Origin: Blasia pusilla
Taxonomy: Eukaryota; Marchantiophyta; Marchantiopsida; Blasiales
Direction: 5' to 3'
Assembly (NCBI GenBank): GCA_050084515.1
Contig: CM114275.1
Coordinates: forward strand, 9,610,001-9,674,000
DNA length: 64,000 nt
Of this stretch, positions 9,940 through 22,102 are shown one piece after another. The notes beneath the pieces are model-generated. The model was not told where the DNA came from. It saw nothing but the letters and a program-made list of their open reading frames with translations, and did not search any database. A program made the position numbers and the translations under genes. How positions within the stretch are numbered: the stretch's first letter is position 1; every line of letters starts with the position of its first letter.

Positions 9940-11185
9940 CTTTGCAAGGAAATAATTCTTGGAAGAAATGCAAAATACGGAATTTCTTTTTTCCTTCTCG
10001 ATCCGATTACTAAGATCTAGAATGATCCTTATATTTTTGGGACTTTTGGTTGAGCATCCATTTACCATGAAAGTTTGCAAGGTTCTTGGAAACACTCTTA
10101 AACAAAAGTTGAAAAAAATCAAGGCAACGTCATATACAATGAGAAAAAATACTTAAGGAATATTCAGAAAAATACATAAGTCTGTTATTTCTAAGGCAAT
10201 CTAACTACCAAGGTCTAGAATGACCTTGGCATTTTTGGACTTTGGGGTGAACATCTACTTGCCATGAAATTTAACTTGGTTTGTGGAAACATTGTTATAA
10301 AGAAGTTGAAAAATTTTAAGGGCAACCTCATATACATGAAAGAAATGAAAAATATACAAGTCCTTTTTTTAATTTTTAGATCTAATCACCAAGGTCTAGA
10401 ATGACCTTTGCATTTTTTTACTCTTCGTTGAACATCCATTTCCATGAAATTTTACATGTTTTTTTGGAAACACTCTTATAAAGAAGGTGAGAAAGTTTCA
10501 AGGCAAGGGGATGTATTTGGAAGAAATGAAAATTATATAAATCTTTTATTTTTCTCGATCTAATCATTGAGGTTTAGAATGATCTTTTGATTTTTGGTTG
10601 AACATCTATTTGCTATGAAATTTTTCATGGTTTTTGGAAATAATCCTAAAATAAAATTTGACAAAATCTCACAGAAAAAGCATATACTTGGAAGAAATGA
10701 ATAATACACTAGTCCTTTTCTTAGAAAATTGGATTACCAAGGTCTAGAATAACTTTTGAAATTTTGGACTTTTGGTTGAATATCCATTTGCCATGAAATT
10801 TTCAAGGTTTTCTGAAACACTCGTGTAAAAAAAATTCACAAATTTTTGGGGCAAGAGCATATACTTGGAGAAAGATGAAAAAATACACAAGTTCTCTTTT
10901 CTTAGAAAATCAAATCATAAAGGTGTAGAATGACATTTGTATTTTTTGGCTTTGGATTGAAAATTCATTTACCATGAAAATTTGCAAGGTTTTTGGAAAC
11001 ACTTAGACAAACAATTTGAAAACGTTTCAGGATATAAGCATATACTTGGAAAAACTGAAGAGCATGCAAGTCCTTTTTTCTTATTAAATCGAATGATTTG
11101 AATCACCTTGGTGTAAATGACCTTTGCATTGTTGGAGTCTTGGTTGGACAGCCACTTGCAAGGAGGTTAGAAATAATTCCAAAAA
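9940..11185. repeat. Diverged tandem array, ~170-200 bp units, about 6.5 copies
   Basis: Successive units start near 10010, 10209, 10391, 10570, 10739, 10919 and 11108, each with the word GGTCTAGAATGACC or a variant. In each unit a fixed order follows: a TTTGG...GTTGAACATCCATTTGCCATGAAATT-type block, a GGTTTTTGGAAACACT block, AAGCATATACTTGGAAGAAATGA, and an A/T-rich end. Copies are clearly diverged, so the array is old. The unit length is near the nucleosome repeat, as in many plant satellites. Confidence 0.8.
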
Positions 11186-11304
11186 AAAGTGGACTAGAGA
11201 TCTGATCAAGATCATCTAATGGGAGAATATAAAAAGGCTCGCGTACATAAATATGCATACTATGAGACGGTGATTAAAACTTCATCCTTTTATATTATGT
11301 ACAA

Positions 11305-14300
11305 CTAGGAAGAATGAAAGAAAGAATCACATTGAAAGGAAATTATACATATAAACTCCAAGGGCCTGGAAGGCTTAAAAAAAATTCTTTTCCCTTTTGA
11401 CTTGGCATTGAATCTAGCTTTTTTCTTCAAAGATTGAACTAGAGTTTGTGAATCTTCTAGTTTTAGACCAATATCCTCATCAGATGGAATTATGGGTTCC
11501 AAAGAATACATGATCCCTATATCTACTACTCTACAAGGTGGTTGTTCCCTTGTATGGACTCTTTGGGAGAAAGTATTTTCTATTTGATTCAATGTCGGCA
11601 AAGTGGGTTGTAAATTGGCTTCATTTTGAGTATTTTTCAGATTTAACATATTTTCCCTCTCCATATTCTCCTCTATCCAATCACATGTTTGGTCTTGGGC
11701 ATGTTGCTCCTCTTTAGTCAAATTTGTGAGATGGTTATCCTCGCATGCATTCTTCCTCAATGTGTGACTTTCATTGCTATTATGTTGGGACGGCCATGCC
11801 TTCCAATTCTTGATGCCAACTACTAAATCTTTGCTTCCAAACTCTTTGAGTGGATTTCGCTCATCTTCCTCAAAATCACCATCTTCTAAGTTATCTTGGA
11901 ACTTGACTCCCTTTTCCTTTGTTTGATACTAATCGAGGTGTCAAGCACTTCCTTCGTCCTCCTTGAGTGGGATCATTTTTCCTACAAGCTATTCTTTTTC
12001 TAAACTGTCCATGCCATATTGCTTACTATGATGCTTTCGTAACAACTATTGTTGAACTCTTGATCTATAGTACTTGTGCAACTCATGGCTGTATCGAGTA
12101 CAAATTTGCAAGACTTGGATGCTTGAATGTTCATGCAATCGTTGTGACACATATACACTAAAGTAGTTGCAGTGAAGATTTTAGTCGATTCCTATATTGA
12201 TTGTGAATGAATCCATGAGAAATCCAATTCATTCCCAAGAAGACGTTAATTTCTACGTCAAGAAGGGTTGGGCAAGGCTTTGTAACTTGGCAACCGAGTC
12301 TCCATAAGCCATCTGCCATTTATGGCCATTTTCAATTATGGCAACAAATTCAAAATCTATGTTTTGGAATGCACCCACCTGAGAGCAGATGCTCTTATGC
12401 TCTATTAGACAACTGACCTTGGAAGATTGTAGAGCATCACCTCCTTATTCCAACATTTGCTTGCCCCATAAGTTAAAATAGTTATTAAGTCCTTGCATGC
12501 ACTCAAGCACAAAAATATGTTGATTGTGCAGCAGTGCTCTTTGGAGAACAAATAATCGGATCAAGCAATATAGCGGCATAATGCAAAAGATTATTCCACA
12601 TCCTCCACCTTGCAAAAAAGGATTGGGCCATCTGATTTGATACTTCTTTGGTGATAAGTTTGCTAACATGGTTGGGTTAATTTATCTGACGTGACCTCCA
12701 CCTTATCCTTTGAAAACCATGTTGAATAGTAGATTAGGGAAATCCCAAGATTTCATATGGACAAAGTCTATATCCGTTGATATGTTCATGTAGGTGGATT
12801 TATGTCCGTGCTATGAAAAGACTTGTCCATGTGGATCCCACCTTCCCCTTCTTCCTCATTCCCTCCAATTGCCTTCAAATATTCCACACTTTCTTGTTTC
12901 TCCCTCCCCCTTATTTCCCAACTTTCCCTTGTACTACCTTTCATCATAAGCTATAAGTGTGGGCCTTACCTTTTGTAATTCATGTTCGTCCTAAGGACGG
13001 ACTTGTCTATTATTTTGCAACCATGGGAAATCCTTGTAACATCCTTATGTTATAAGGATTTCCCCAATCTATTATTGAAGTGATCAAATATTCCTTATGA
13101 ACATCCACCAATTTTATCAAGGTATAAAATTCCAAAAAAATCTTGTAAAGATCACGCACTTTGGCCCAAAATCCAGCATCTAAAATGATTTTTCGGAGAT
13201 TCTCCGCCTCTGACCTTGTTTTCAAATTAGCACCATTATTGAAAGTTTCAAACTCACTAATCACTGATTTACCATATGCTTTAAATATAAACAGATCTTA
13301 AAAAAGAAGATCTCAACATTCATAATTTATTGCAAGTCTTTTCTTCGTGGATTGAAGCAACATCAACCCATTACAGAGTAGCTCTAAAATCATACAATGT
13401 GTAGCATGATGATTCTTGATTAATTTCACCATATGACTTTGCAAAAATAAAGTTGAGAAACATCTAATTCTACGCTAATCTTTGCAAAATCCACTCTACG
13501 AGCAAGGCAACTGCCCCATAAAATATGAGGGTGAGCTTCGGTAATAAGAGAACATGCCAATCTACAAACTACAACATTCTTTGTCATAAATTGAATGAAA
13601 TTTTTTAGGTCCATTTTCACAATATGCCCAATAGTGATTTATGCAATCCATCTTGCATTGTTTATCATGCTAGAGGTATTGATAGCCTTAATGAAACATT
13701 TACCTCCCACAAATACCACCAAAATATTCTCAAGCGGCCTTCCTTTGCAATTGGTCCATATGTCGGTAAAAATGGTATACTTGAATTATTTCCCTAGCTC
13801 CATCATCCTCTTAACATTTGCTTCAACACGGGCCTCATGCTAATGTAGATTCTTATGGCCCATCTGATCTGGATTGGATGTAGGGTATACATCCCCTAAT
13901 CTAGCAACCATTCTTAAAGCCTTTAGGAAATGAGGATTCTTTACACAGTTGAAAAACCACTCGGATATCATAAAGGCAAGGGTAAACTTGCGATGGATAT
14001 TCTCATGATTTTGATTCTTCCATAATGAATACAATGCACCCTTTCCCAAATTTGAATTGGATTCTACCATCTCTTCTTCCAATACTATGTTTCTTATTAT
14101 GTTTTATGACACAAATTTCATAGTGGTGGTAATCGAATCACTACCTATAGGACTCGCCTACAATGAATGATAGAATTATGATCAAGTCTTACTTGGCGCT
14201 CATGTATAAAACTTGTAGATATACGAGATGGCCTTGATTATGTCCTCATTCTCTTGTTTCCCAAGTGGAGGAACATTACTCCTACCTCCTTTATTTTCTA

Positions 14301-14640
14301 TCCATGTATCAACCAATGTCTTTGGAAGCAATTGCATCAGATAAGGAAAACTCAAGCATTTGCAAATATGAGATTCTAGTTTCTTTCCATTCTTGGTCTG
14401 AGCAAATCTTCCTATTAGATGTTGCCATAACTTGTTAGGTGTTGTTCGTGAATTGGCCTTTATACCAATGTAAATGGTAATAGTCTTCTTCCAATTTCAT
14501 GTGCTATTCTAAAAGAATGTGAAATGCTCTTGAGCAAAGGCATTTAGGCCATTCCCTGCCTAAGAAGGCCAAAAGATCTCGATCCACATTCGAAATGGGC
14601 AAGACATCAAAAATATCTGACCTATCATTTTACACAAAAT
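11305..14640 (-). pseudogene. hAT-superfamily (DUF659-type) transposase relic
   Basis: Conserved blocks appear in order on the minus strand. The frame 14082-13840 has RKFTLAFMISEWFFNCVKNPHF, the DUF659 start. FKYTIFTDIWTNCKGRPLEN follows near 13800. The frame 13620-13426 has ACSLITEAHPHILWGSC, matching the 'A.kLL...HPHIfW..CaaH' block, with the final His lost. A GFWAKVRDLYKI block lies at 13264-13010. Near 12350-12050 a GRWLMETRLPSYKALP...LVYV stretch resembles the C-terminal hAT dimerisation domain. The 151-codon frame 11760-11305, acidic then basic, may be the tail. A MITE interrupts it at 12746-13024. Many stops; inactive. Confidence 0.65.
12746..13024 (-). mobile_element. MULE-type MITE, family M1, copy 1
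   Basis: A 279-bp insert with ends reading CAAGATTTCATATGG and TTTGCAACCAT is flanked by a perfect 9-bp direct repeat, GGGAAATCC (12737-12745 and 13025-13033). Nine-bp duplications are characteristic of Mutator-like elements. In reverse orientation it matches copies at 23.8, 35.1 and 41.3 kb: a GGTTGCA start, a GGACAAGTCC word, a purine-rich middle with GGGAATGAG, and a second ACAAGTC/GTCCAC block near the other end. No coding capacity. It sits inside the hAT relic. Confidence 0.85.
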
Positions 14641-14944
14641 CATCAATAACCTCCATGCTAAAAACCAAACAAATTATTTTTTAGCTAAAGCTAGTGAAAG
14701 GCCGCTATCCACTACAATAAGTGACGACGAGCACCTCTTACTTTAGCTTCTAAATAAAACAATACTCTCGTGAGCATGCTTCATTATTCTTAAATACCAT
14801 AAAACTCCTCATCATCTTCTTATCAACTACTTCAACTATAAATTTCCTAATTTTAGGTATACACTAGGAACTAAACCCCTCTTAAGCTCTAAATGAACCC
14901 TTTCACCTCATCCATCAAAGTAGTGGGTTCTGACGACGAGCGCC

Positions 14945-15235
14945 TTATGCCCCACTCGAGAGAATGGGTGCCAAGTTGGGCATCGGGCGATGGAAGGCAA
15001 TGGCTCCACCTACCTGGTGGTTCCAACTACCCAATGAATCTTGAATGAGTTTCTTAGTAAGACCAAGGAATTGAGTCATGGGTTGAGGTCCAAGATTGGA
15101 ATCTAAAATTCCCGCCCTCGGACTTGGTTGGATGTCCATAACCTGAAGCCAACCTCCTGATCTATTCCGTGCCCTTAGTTTGTATCGCGACACCCCAAAG
15201 TAGAGTTTAGGTCCCAAGCACCCCTTGACGTACTA
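14945..15235. repeat. Chromovirus LTR fragment (family L)
   Basis: From the GGCGCC-like start through TTGAATGAGTTTCTTAGTAAGACC and GGTCCAAGATTGGAATCTAA to GGTCCCAAGCACCCCTTG, this matches the middle of the complete LTRs at 25856-26861 and 44389-45418. Similarity stops near 15235. It may be what is left of the 3' LTR of the chromovirus on its right, but the 450 bp between is not LTR-like. Confidence 0.6.
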
Positions 15236-15689
15236 CTCTTGGATCACTATTGAATTTGACTTAAGTGTGTCACTAAGTTAACTCGTGACCCCACATGTAA
15301 GATCACCCTAAGCCCCAAGATAGAGTTATCTGCCTTGCTAATGCTAGAGCAAGCCCAAGTATCAATTACTCAACATCTGATCTTGTTCTAGGTGCTTATC
15401 CAAATCCAATCACTCTCGTTACATATGCATTGTCTCTCCTCTTTTCTTACATCCTAACGCACCTGAGGAACTACTCATTCACATGCACCACCACAAACTA
15501 ATTGCAAGCCCTTTCTAAGAATCAAATTTCCAAATCCATTTATCATTTTATTGCAAAAACTAGTCCATTCTAATTCCAACAGCCTTTGGTCCTAGCTTCC
15601 ACTAGTAACAAGTCATGTCCCTAACTTCTCCATGTACAAACACATGTGTTTTGTATACATCTATTTGAATTTTTTAAATATCTCTTAAT
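15236..15689. other. Unassigned DNA between LTR fragment and chromodomain
   Basis: No gene or repeat is recognised. It lies where the 3' untranslated end and polypurine tract of the minus-strand chromovirus should be, but neither is clear. A small rearrangement or insertion here is likely. Confidence 0.3.
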
Positions 15690-15860
15690 CATGTTCCAAA
15701 TCCATCTCCATAATCCAAGTCACCTCCTTCATATGGTGATCCTTCCACTTGACCAAGTAGTCGTACTTGTGGGCCCTCCATCTTGAAGGTAAGATGGTAT
15801 CCACTTCAAACTCCGGTTCTTCTTTGATGATCATCGGTTGGAGTCTTAATATTTGCCTTC
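15690..15860 (-). pseudogene. Chromodomain at C-terminus of chromovirus polyprotein
   Basis: The minus-strand translation just after a stop following FLKKFFHDN gives a PEFEVDTIL start, then YDYLVKWKDHHMKEVTWIME and MDLEHD before a stop. The aromatic pattern (Y-L-V-K-W-K, then W) is that of the chromodomain fold, which binds methylated histone tails. About 45 residues are readable without interruption. One stop separates it from the integrase GPY region. Confidence 0.75.
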
Positions 15861-15870
15861 GCTTGGGACA

Positions 15871-17078
15871 CTAATTATCGTGAAAGAACTTCTTCAAGAA
15901 GGAAATATGGAAGGTCAGGTGAATCTTAAACTCTTCTAGCAGCTCCAAAGTATAGAGATCCTCAAACGAGTTGGCCTTGATCACATACGGTCCAACATAC
16001 TTGGAAAATAAGTTTGCAGATAAATCTTTTGAAAGAGTGAGATTCTTCATACTCAACCACACTTGCTCCCCTAATTGGAAACTCACTTGGCGCCGACTCT
16101 TATTAGCTTGCTTAATGTACCTTAGTTCCACCTTCGCAAGAGTTTCTCATTCCCTTCGCAAGATTTCTCGCATCTCCACTAACCAATTTTTGCCATTTCT
16201 TGTTGTGTGTGTGCTAATGTAGGACCCTTCAAAAGGGCCACGTCAAGAGGCCTTTCTAGGTCACATATATATGCCAAAAGGAAAGGAGATTCTCCAATTG
16301 TACAATGCTTGGTCAAGTTATAACTGTACACGGCCATGCTTAGCCACCTTACCCAATCAATTTGGTTTGCATTCACATAGTTCCTTAAGTATTGATTCAT
16401 GATAGAGTTTACCTGCTCTATTTGTCTGTCTATCTGAGGATACAAAGTTGTACTACAACTTAACTTTATCCTCAATCTCCTAAATAGATGGTCCCAAAAA
16501 GCATTGGTAAACTTTGGATCTTGATTGGATAAAAAAACTACTTGGTAATCCATGTGCTTGCCACCAATTATCTAGGAAAAGTTGAGAGGTTGCATAAGCC
16601 TTCGCAAAATCCATCGTCAGGACAAATCTCCCCAACTTGTTGAACCAATCCACCACCATAAGTTTAGCGTTGTGTCCCTCAGATTCTCGAACACTCATTG
16701 GAATCAGAAATGGGTGAAATAAGCCTTGTTTCTACTCATAAGAAAATCGAGGCACTTCGCAAGTCACACAGGTCTCCAAAAATTGAGCAGCATCCTCCTA
16801 TATATTGGGCCAAAAGAACTTCTTGGTCAAAACGACGAATGTGGATTTATCCCCTTAATGTCCCACCAAGGGTTCATCATTACACTCTACCAATACATTT
16901 GTCTGAGGATTATCCTCGCCAACATAGATCTCGCTCCGCCTAAACCTTAACAAACCATGTCTCGAATTGATGGTGGCCACCTTCTCTCCTTGCTTTGACT
17001 TCCTTAGGAACTCCCTTGTCTAGGTGTTTCCCTCATGTATTCTTCACCAATACTCCTCTCCAAATATATTTCTTTGGT
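15871..17078 (-). pseudogene. Integrase, chromovirus
   Basis: The zinc domain is partly readable near 16740-16860 (FLETCVTCE gives the Cys pair). The catalytic core follows: LMVVDWFNKLGRFVL (first Asp) in 16698-16480, then FLSNQDPKFTNAFW, where the second catalytic Asp reads as Asn, and QIEQVNSIMNQYLR with the Glu in 16553-16179. The frame 16131-15871 is the GPY/F module, with KYVGPYVI. Frame breaks lie between. The gene is cut at its N-terminal side by copia-1. Confidence 0.8.
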
Positions 17079-17083
17079 AAACA

Positions 17084-17395
17084 TGATTGAAGATTGAGTT
17101 ACAGTCAAGCTCATGAGATACCTCAACTGCTACATTTGGTACTCACACGAAAGTAGGGAAGCTTAATCTTGGTTAGTCAATTAAGCACGATTATCTTAAC
17201 TAGGGTTAGTTAATCACAGTTAGTCTAACTCCATACTATGGTTAAGGTTACGATTAGGGTTGCTTGTACATACACTATATAATTGAGAAGAGGATCAATC
17301 TTCACTCATTCTCTCATTGCAAATTTCGTTCTCCATGGTAGTGTATGAGTGTGAGAGCCGTTTCCCACAAGTTATGCTTCTTTAGCGGTTTTCCA
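17084..17395 (+). repeat. Copia-1 5' LTR
   Basis: Starts TGATTGAAGATTGAG and ends GGTTTTCCA. It matches 22090-22399 along its whole length. It contains a TTAGGG-like stretch (GGTTAAGGTTACGATTAGGG), which is part of the LTR and not telomeric. The primer site begins three bases after its end. Confidence 0.85.
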
Positions 17396-17397
17396 TA

Positions 17398-17410
17398 TGG
17401 TATCAGAGCA
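17398..17410 (+). promoter_or_regulatory. Copia-1 primer binding site (initiator Met tRNA)
   Basis: TGGTATCAGAGCA directly follows the 5' LTR. TGGTATCAGAGC is the usual plant copia site complementary to the 3' end of initiator methionine tRNA, where minus-strand DNA synthesis starts. Confidence 0.9.
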
Positions 17411-17915
17411 ATAAGAGAACATTATTTGAAATTCTTGGTATTTGAGGAGATAAGAGAGGCAAGAGAAGGAATAATTTCAATTTGGGATAAGGAAATTTTG
17501 ATTAGAGCTCAGTGGGTGCAGATTTCATATGGAGCTTTGACGGTGATAAAACTTTGGAGGCATTTTTTAGGGCTTTCCCGATCGATTTAGCCATCTGGGT
17601 CCGCAACGGCTAGAACAATGCCAAATGCTGGTTCTTGTTGTCTTATAGAGCTTGTCAAGAGCTTTCTAATGCATCAAAAATCACTCAATTCATATATTTT
17701 GAGCTCCTGCAGTAGCAATTTCGGTGTAGGAAAGTGCAATTAATGAAGAAAAGTTATGCAGTTTGCTCTCTACAGACCAATTTTGACTAGTTCTTTCATA
17801 CAATTGATCAATTTTGGCAAATTTTAGGTCAATTTCTATGTAGGAGTGATCTATGCTTCAATTGGAGCAATACGAGAGCCTGAAATTACATTTTTTGTGA
17901 GTGAAATCGTTCTTC

Positions 17916-18800
17916 ATGGAGTATTCCTCAGCAGCAATCATAAGCAAGAAGCTAGATAAGTAGAATTACAATGTCTGGAAGTTTCGCATGAAAAAAATTC
18001 TTTTGGGTCAAGAAGTATGGAAGCTTGTCATAAGTGATGAGGCCAATCTAGAAGGTGACTCAAAAGACTTGAGTGTTCACGTCTGGAATAAACGCGCAAG
18101 GCAAGTAATCCACTACATTTCAATAACGATCAGTTTGCCAATGATAGGTCACATTCAAGATGTTGATATTCCGAAGGAGGCGTGGGATGCATTGGAAAAT
18201 CTATTCCAGACATCTACAAAGGCCATAAAGCTTCAATTGAAACAACAATTGAACAAAGTGAGGAAAGGATCACACATCATCAATGATCATATTTTGAGAA
18301 TCAGATAGATTATTGATCAGTTGAATAGCATTGGAGTGACAGTAGAAGATGATGATATGATTTTGTTCACTCTTCAAGGCCTTCCAAAGGATTACAAGTC
18401 CTTTGAGAGCTCTATCTCTTTGAGAGAGAAGTATCCAACCTTTCAAGAGTTAGTCCCTCTGTTAATCAGTGAAGGGATGCGCCTAGTAAACAGCGATAGC
18501 TCGTCTAGTCTGCAAGAGAATGCGCTATTTGCAAGTTATGGATCAAACAGAGGCAGGGGTTGTGGAAGAAATTTCTGTGGTCGTGGTGGATATCAAGCAT
18601 ATGGAGGAAGAGACACTCAAGATAATGTCACTCAATTAACTACGAACCAGTACCAGATACAATCACAAGGTGGTGATGGTGGAAATCGTTGGGGTCGAGG
18701 TCAGTAGTAGAGGGTCCCTGGATCTTGCAATTACTGTAGGATAAAGGGCTAGTATGCAAAGTTTTGCTTCAAGAAGAAGGCAGATATGAGAATATGAGCC
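17916..18800 (+). pseudogene. Copia-1 gag
   Basis: The ATG at 17916 opens a frame that runs, with stop codons only, into protease and integrase. KLDK-stop-NYNVWKFRMK starts the domain, followed by the UBN2-type gag core (IPKEAWDALENLFQ, FTLQGLPKDYKSFE), a Gly/Arg-rich tract (GRGCGRNFCGRGGY) and a zinc knuckle CNYCRIKG-stop-YAKFC, whose His codon is now a stop. At least four in-frame stops. It would form the particle shell. Confidence 0.85.
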
Positions 18801-20270
18801 TTACAGCAACAAAACTATGTGGAGCAACAACACCAAGAGCACTACCAAGAACAACAACATTCACAAACGGAGCATCTCTTGGTCATGACTCATTATATGG
18901 GAGCAATGGTAAAGAAAGACTCGACAACAGATTGGTACATTGACTCTAGTGCATCAAATCACATGACCTCATAAGCTAAATGGTTCAATAGTTTGGAGCC
19001 GGTGAAAGATCCTGCAATTGTGCTCATAGGAGATGACACTCAATATCATATCACGCATTTCGATAAAGTTCCAATAGCATCATATGGTCTTTATGCTCTA
19101 GGAAATATTCTCTATGTTCCTACCATTGCAAGAAACATGATCTCTGTAGGACAGATAATAGAACAAGGTTATCAAGTGAGGTTTAACGTAGATGATTGTT
19201 TCATTGAAACAATGGATAACCAGACTGCGATAGCCAAAGGAACTAGATCTGGAAGAATGTTCAAATTAGATGTTTCTATGCCAGAGATTCAAACAATAAT
19301 GTATGGTCAAACTGGCCAAGAAGTCACAGATCTAAATGTGTGGCATAAAATAATTGGACATATGAATCTTCAAAGATTACATAGTCTTTCATCATCTAAT
19401 ATCGTAATGGGACTCCCTAAATTAGCGAGTCCTACTACGTTAGAGGTATGTTATGCTTGCCAATTTGGAAAACAAGCTAGATTTCCTTTTCCAAAGCAAG
19501 GTAGAAGAGCATCTAGGATATTGGAGTTGATCCACAATGATGTGTGGACAGCATCACAACATAGCCTTAGTGGTTGCCAATACTTTGTTTCATTTATTGA
19601 TGAATTCTCTAGGTATATATGGCTATACTTTCTGAAAGCCAAGTTAGAGGTATTCTTAGTGTTACAAACATTGAGAGTTCTAGTAGAGAAGCAGACCGGA
19701 GAATACATTATGAAATTGCGATGTAATGGAGGAGGAGACTATCTTTCAATAGAGTTTGATGACTATTTACGTCAGAATGGCATCCAACGTCAAGTGACTT
19801 GCCGTTACACTCCACAACAAAATGGAGTGATTGAGAGGAAGAATCGACATATTGCTGAAGCGGCACGAGCTATGCTGAATGAGAAGAAGAACATGCCTAA
19901 GATGTATTCGGCAGAGGCTGTAGCATGTGTAGTCTCCTTAATCAACCAAACTCAGATTGTTGGCGTTCGATTGATAAAACTCCATTTGAAGTCTTCACAT
20001 GAAGTAAACCTGATTTTTCCTTCTTGAAAGTATTTGAGTGTATTTGTTATGCTCATGTTCCTTCTGAGAGACGTCAGAAATTAGACCCCAAGTTTGAAAG
20101 ATGTATCTTTATTGGATGTGGTGATGGAACTAAGGGATATAATTGCTACATTCCATCCTCGAGGCAACTTATTATTAGTCGAGATGTTATCTTTGATGAA
20201 CTAAAGTCATGGTATGCTCCATCTGAGCCTATTCCACCTCTAAACTCGTCTGGTGAGGGGACAATATGAC
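18801..20270 (+). pseudogene. Copia-1 protease and integrase
   Basis: Protease: DWYIDSSASNHMTS near 18930-18970, where the usual D-S-G reads D-S-S. The integrase zinc domain is VWHKIIGHMN...CYACQFGK. The core has LIHNDVWT (first Asp), CNGGGDYL where the second Asp is lost, and QQNGVIERKNRHI with the Glu. The 344-codon frame 18993-20027 covers most of it. The frame 20024-20269 (CYAHVPSERRQKLD, CIFIGCGDGTKGY) is the integrase C-terminus after a frameshift. Confidence 0.85.
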
Positions 20271-20559
20271 TGTAAACCAACAGATATTTTCTTCAACTTC
20301 CCCAAGTACTAATGCAGGATTAGGATAGGTCCTAGATTCATCAGTTAAATTTGTGAGTCCATGGACGGAAAGAGTACGTATTTAGTCTGTTGACACTAGT
20401 GAGAGCTCGAGTTTGGTGTAAGAGGCATCTACTTGTGAACAAAAACTTCGTAGATCAAATAGAGTTACACATCCAGTTCATAGATTCATAAATGAAGGTT
20501 TCCTTACGACACATCTGCATATTTGATGACTATCCTTCAAGAATAGGAGCCGAGTTGTT

Positions 20560-21290
20560 TTGAAGAAGATGCAAGTAAAGTTGAATGGATTGAAGTTATG
20601 GAGGAAGAGCTTGTTGCATTAAGACATCAACACATATAGGAGCTGGTTGATATACCTTCTAGCAAGGAAGCTATTGGTTGCAAATGGGTTTACAAAATCA
20701 AGCGCAATCAAGATGGTATAATTAACATATACAAAGCGAGATTGGTGGCTAAGGGCTATGCACAACAATATGGCATCGATTATGAGGAAATATTTAGCCA
20801 TGTTGCAAAGATGGCGACTACGAGAACAGTGGTTGTAGTTGCAATAAGTAAGAAGTGGATATTACATCACATGGACATCAAGAATGCCTTCTTGACTTGA
20901 GATCTATATAAGGAGGTATATATGACTCAACCACCTAGATACAAGCATCCCTAGTTTCCATTTCATGTATGCAAGTTGAAGAAAGCTCTATACGGGCTCA
21001 TACCAAGCTCCAAGAGCTTGGTATGGCAAGATTACATATGTCCTATAAGAATTGGGTTTTAGGATATGTGATTTTGACTCCTCGTTATATGTCTTGAGAG
21101 GACAAGATCATACGGTTCTCATTGTGTTGTATGTTGATGATCTCCTCATTACTAGGAGTACTGAAGAAATATTACAACAAATCAAGCTTAAGTTACAAGC
21201 AGAATTTGATTTGAAGGACTTGGGAGAACTCAAGTATTTCCTTGGTATAGAGTTTCTCAAGGTTGGAGAGAGCATGTGGTTACTATAACA
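20560..21290 (+). pseudogene. Copia-1 reverse transcriptase
   Basis: Blocks in order: CKWVYKIKRNQDG, KARLVAKGYAQQYGIDYEEIF, HHMDIKNAFL followed by a stop where copia RTs have Gly or Asn, VYMTQPPRY, LKKALYGL. After a frameshift, the frame 21052-21288 has VLYVDDLLI with the catalytic YVDD intact, and LGELKYFLGIE. Three or more lesions make it inactive. Confidence 0.85.
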
Positions 21291-21540
21291 ACAAAATGCT
21301 CTTCATATGCTTTCAAAATATGGTATGACGGCTTGTAAGCCAATCTCTACACCCTTGGACCAGAGTGTGAAGTTAAGAGTGGATGAAGGAGAGTTACTTG
21401 CACATTCTAATATGTACATGCGTATGGTTGGAAGTTAGATCTATCAACTATAACTAGAGAAGATTTGAGCTATGTTGTTTGCCTAGTGATCCAGTTTACG
21501 CAAGCACCTCAAAAACCTCACCTTGATGCTGTGAGGAGAT

Positions 21541-22102
21541 TATGCGGTATGTGAAATTTTCTATTCAATTCGGGCTTCAATTTGAACCTTCTCCGAGTTT
21601 TCAATCACAGGGATTCACATATGCTAATTGGGCAGGAAGCGTGTCTAATCGACACTCCACATATGGTTATTCATTTACTTTGGGAAGCACAACTATAAGT
21701 TGGGCTTCAAAGAAGCAACCTACGGTTGTTTTATCTTCAACAGAGGCTCAATACAGAGGAGAAACCAATGCAACATTTGAGGCGGTGTGGCTTCATTGAT
21801 TACTTGTTGAGATTGGTAGTAGTAATTTAGGACCGACTGTAATATATGCACATAATATTAGTAGCATCAAGCTTGCTAATAACCTTGTGTTTCATACTCG
21901 TACAAAGCATGTTGAGGTGCACTATCATTTTATCAGAGAGAAAATGCTTGCAGGAGAAATTAATCTTGTGTATATAGGTCCAGATCAGCAAATTGCTGAC
22001 ATCTTTACAAAGGCATTGTCTAGAGATAAGTTTGGGATGTTTAGAAATGACTTAGGCGTTAGAGATATCGATATGAGCTTGAGGAGGAATATTGAAGATT
22101 GA
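21541..22102 (+). pseudogene. Copia-1 RNase H
   Basis: The typical copia C-terminal domain: YANWAGSVSNRHSTYGYSF, ISWASKKQPTVVLSSTEAQY, and after a stop VHYHFIREKMLAGEI and IADIFTKALS. Two catalytic acids are substituted (D to N in YANWAG, E to Q in STEAQY), so it would be dead even without the stop. Confidence 0.85.
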
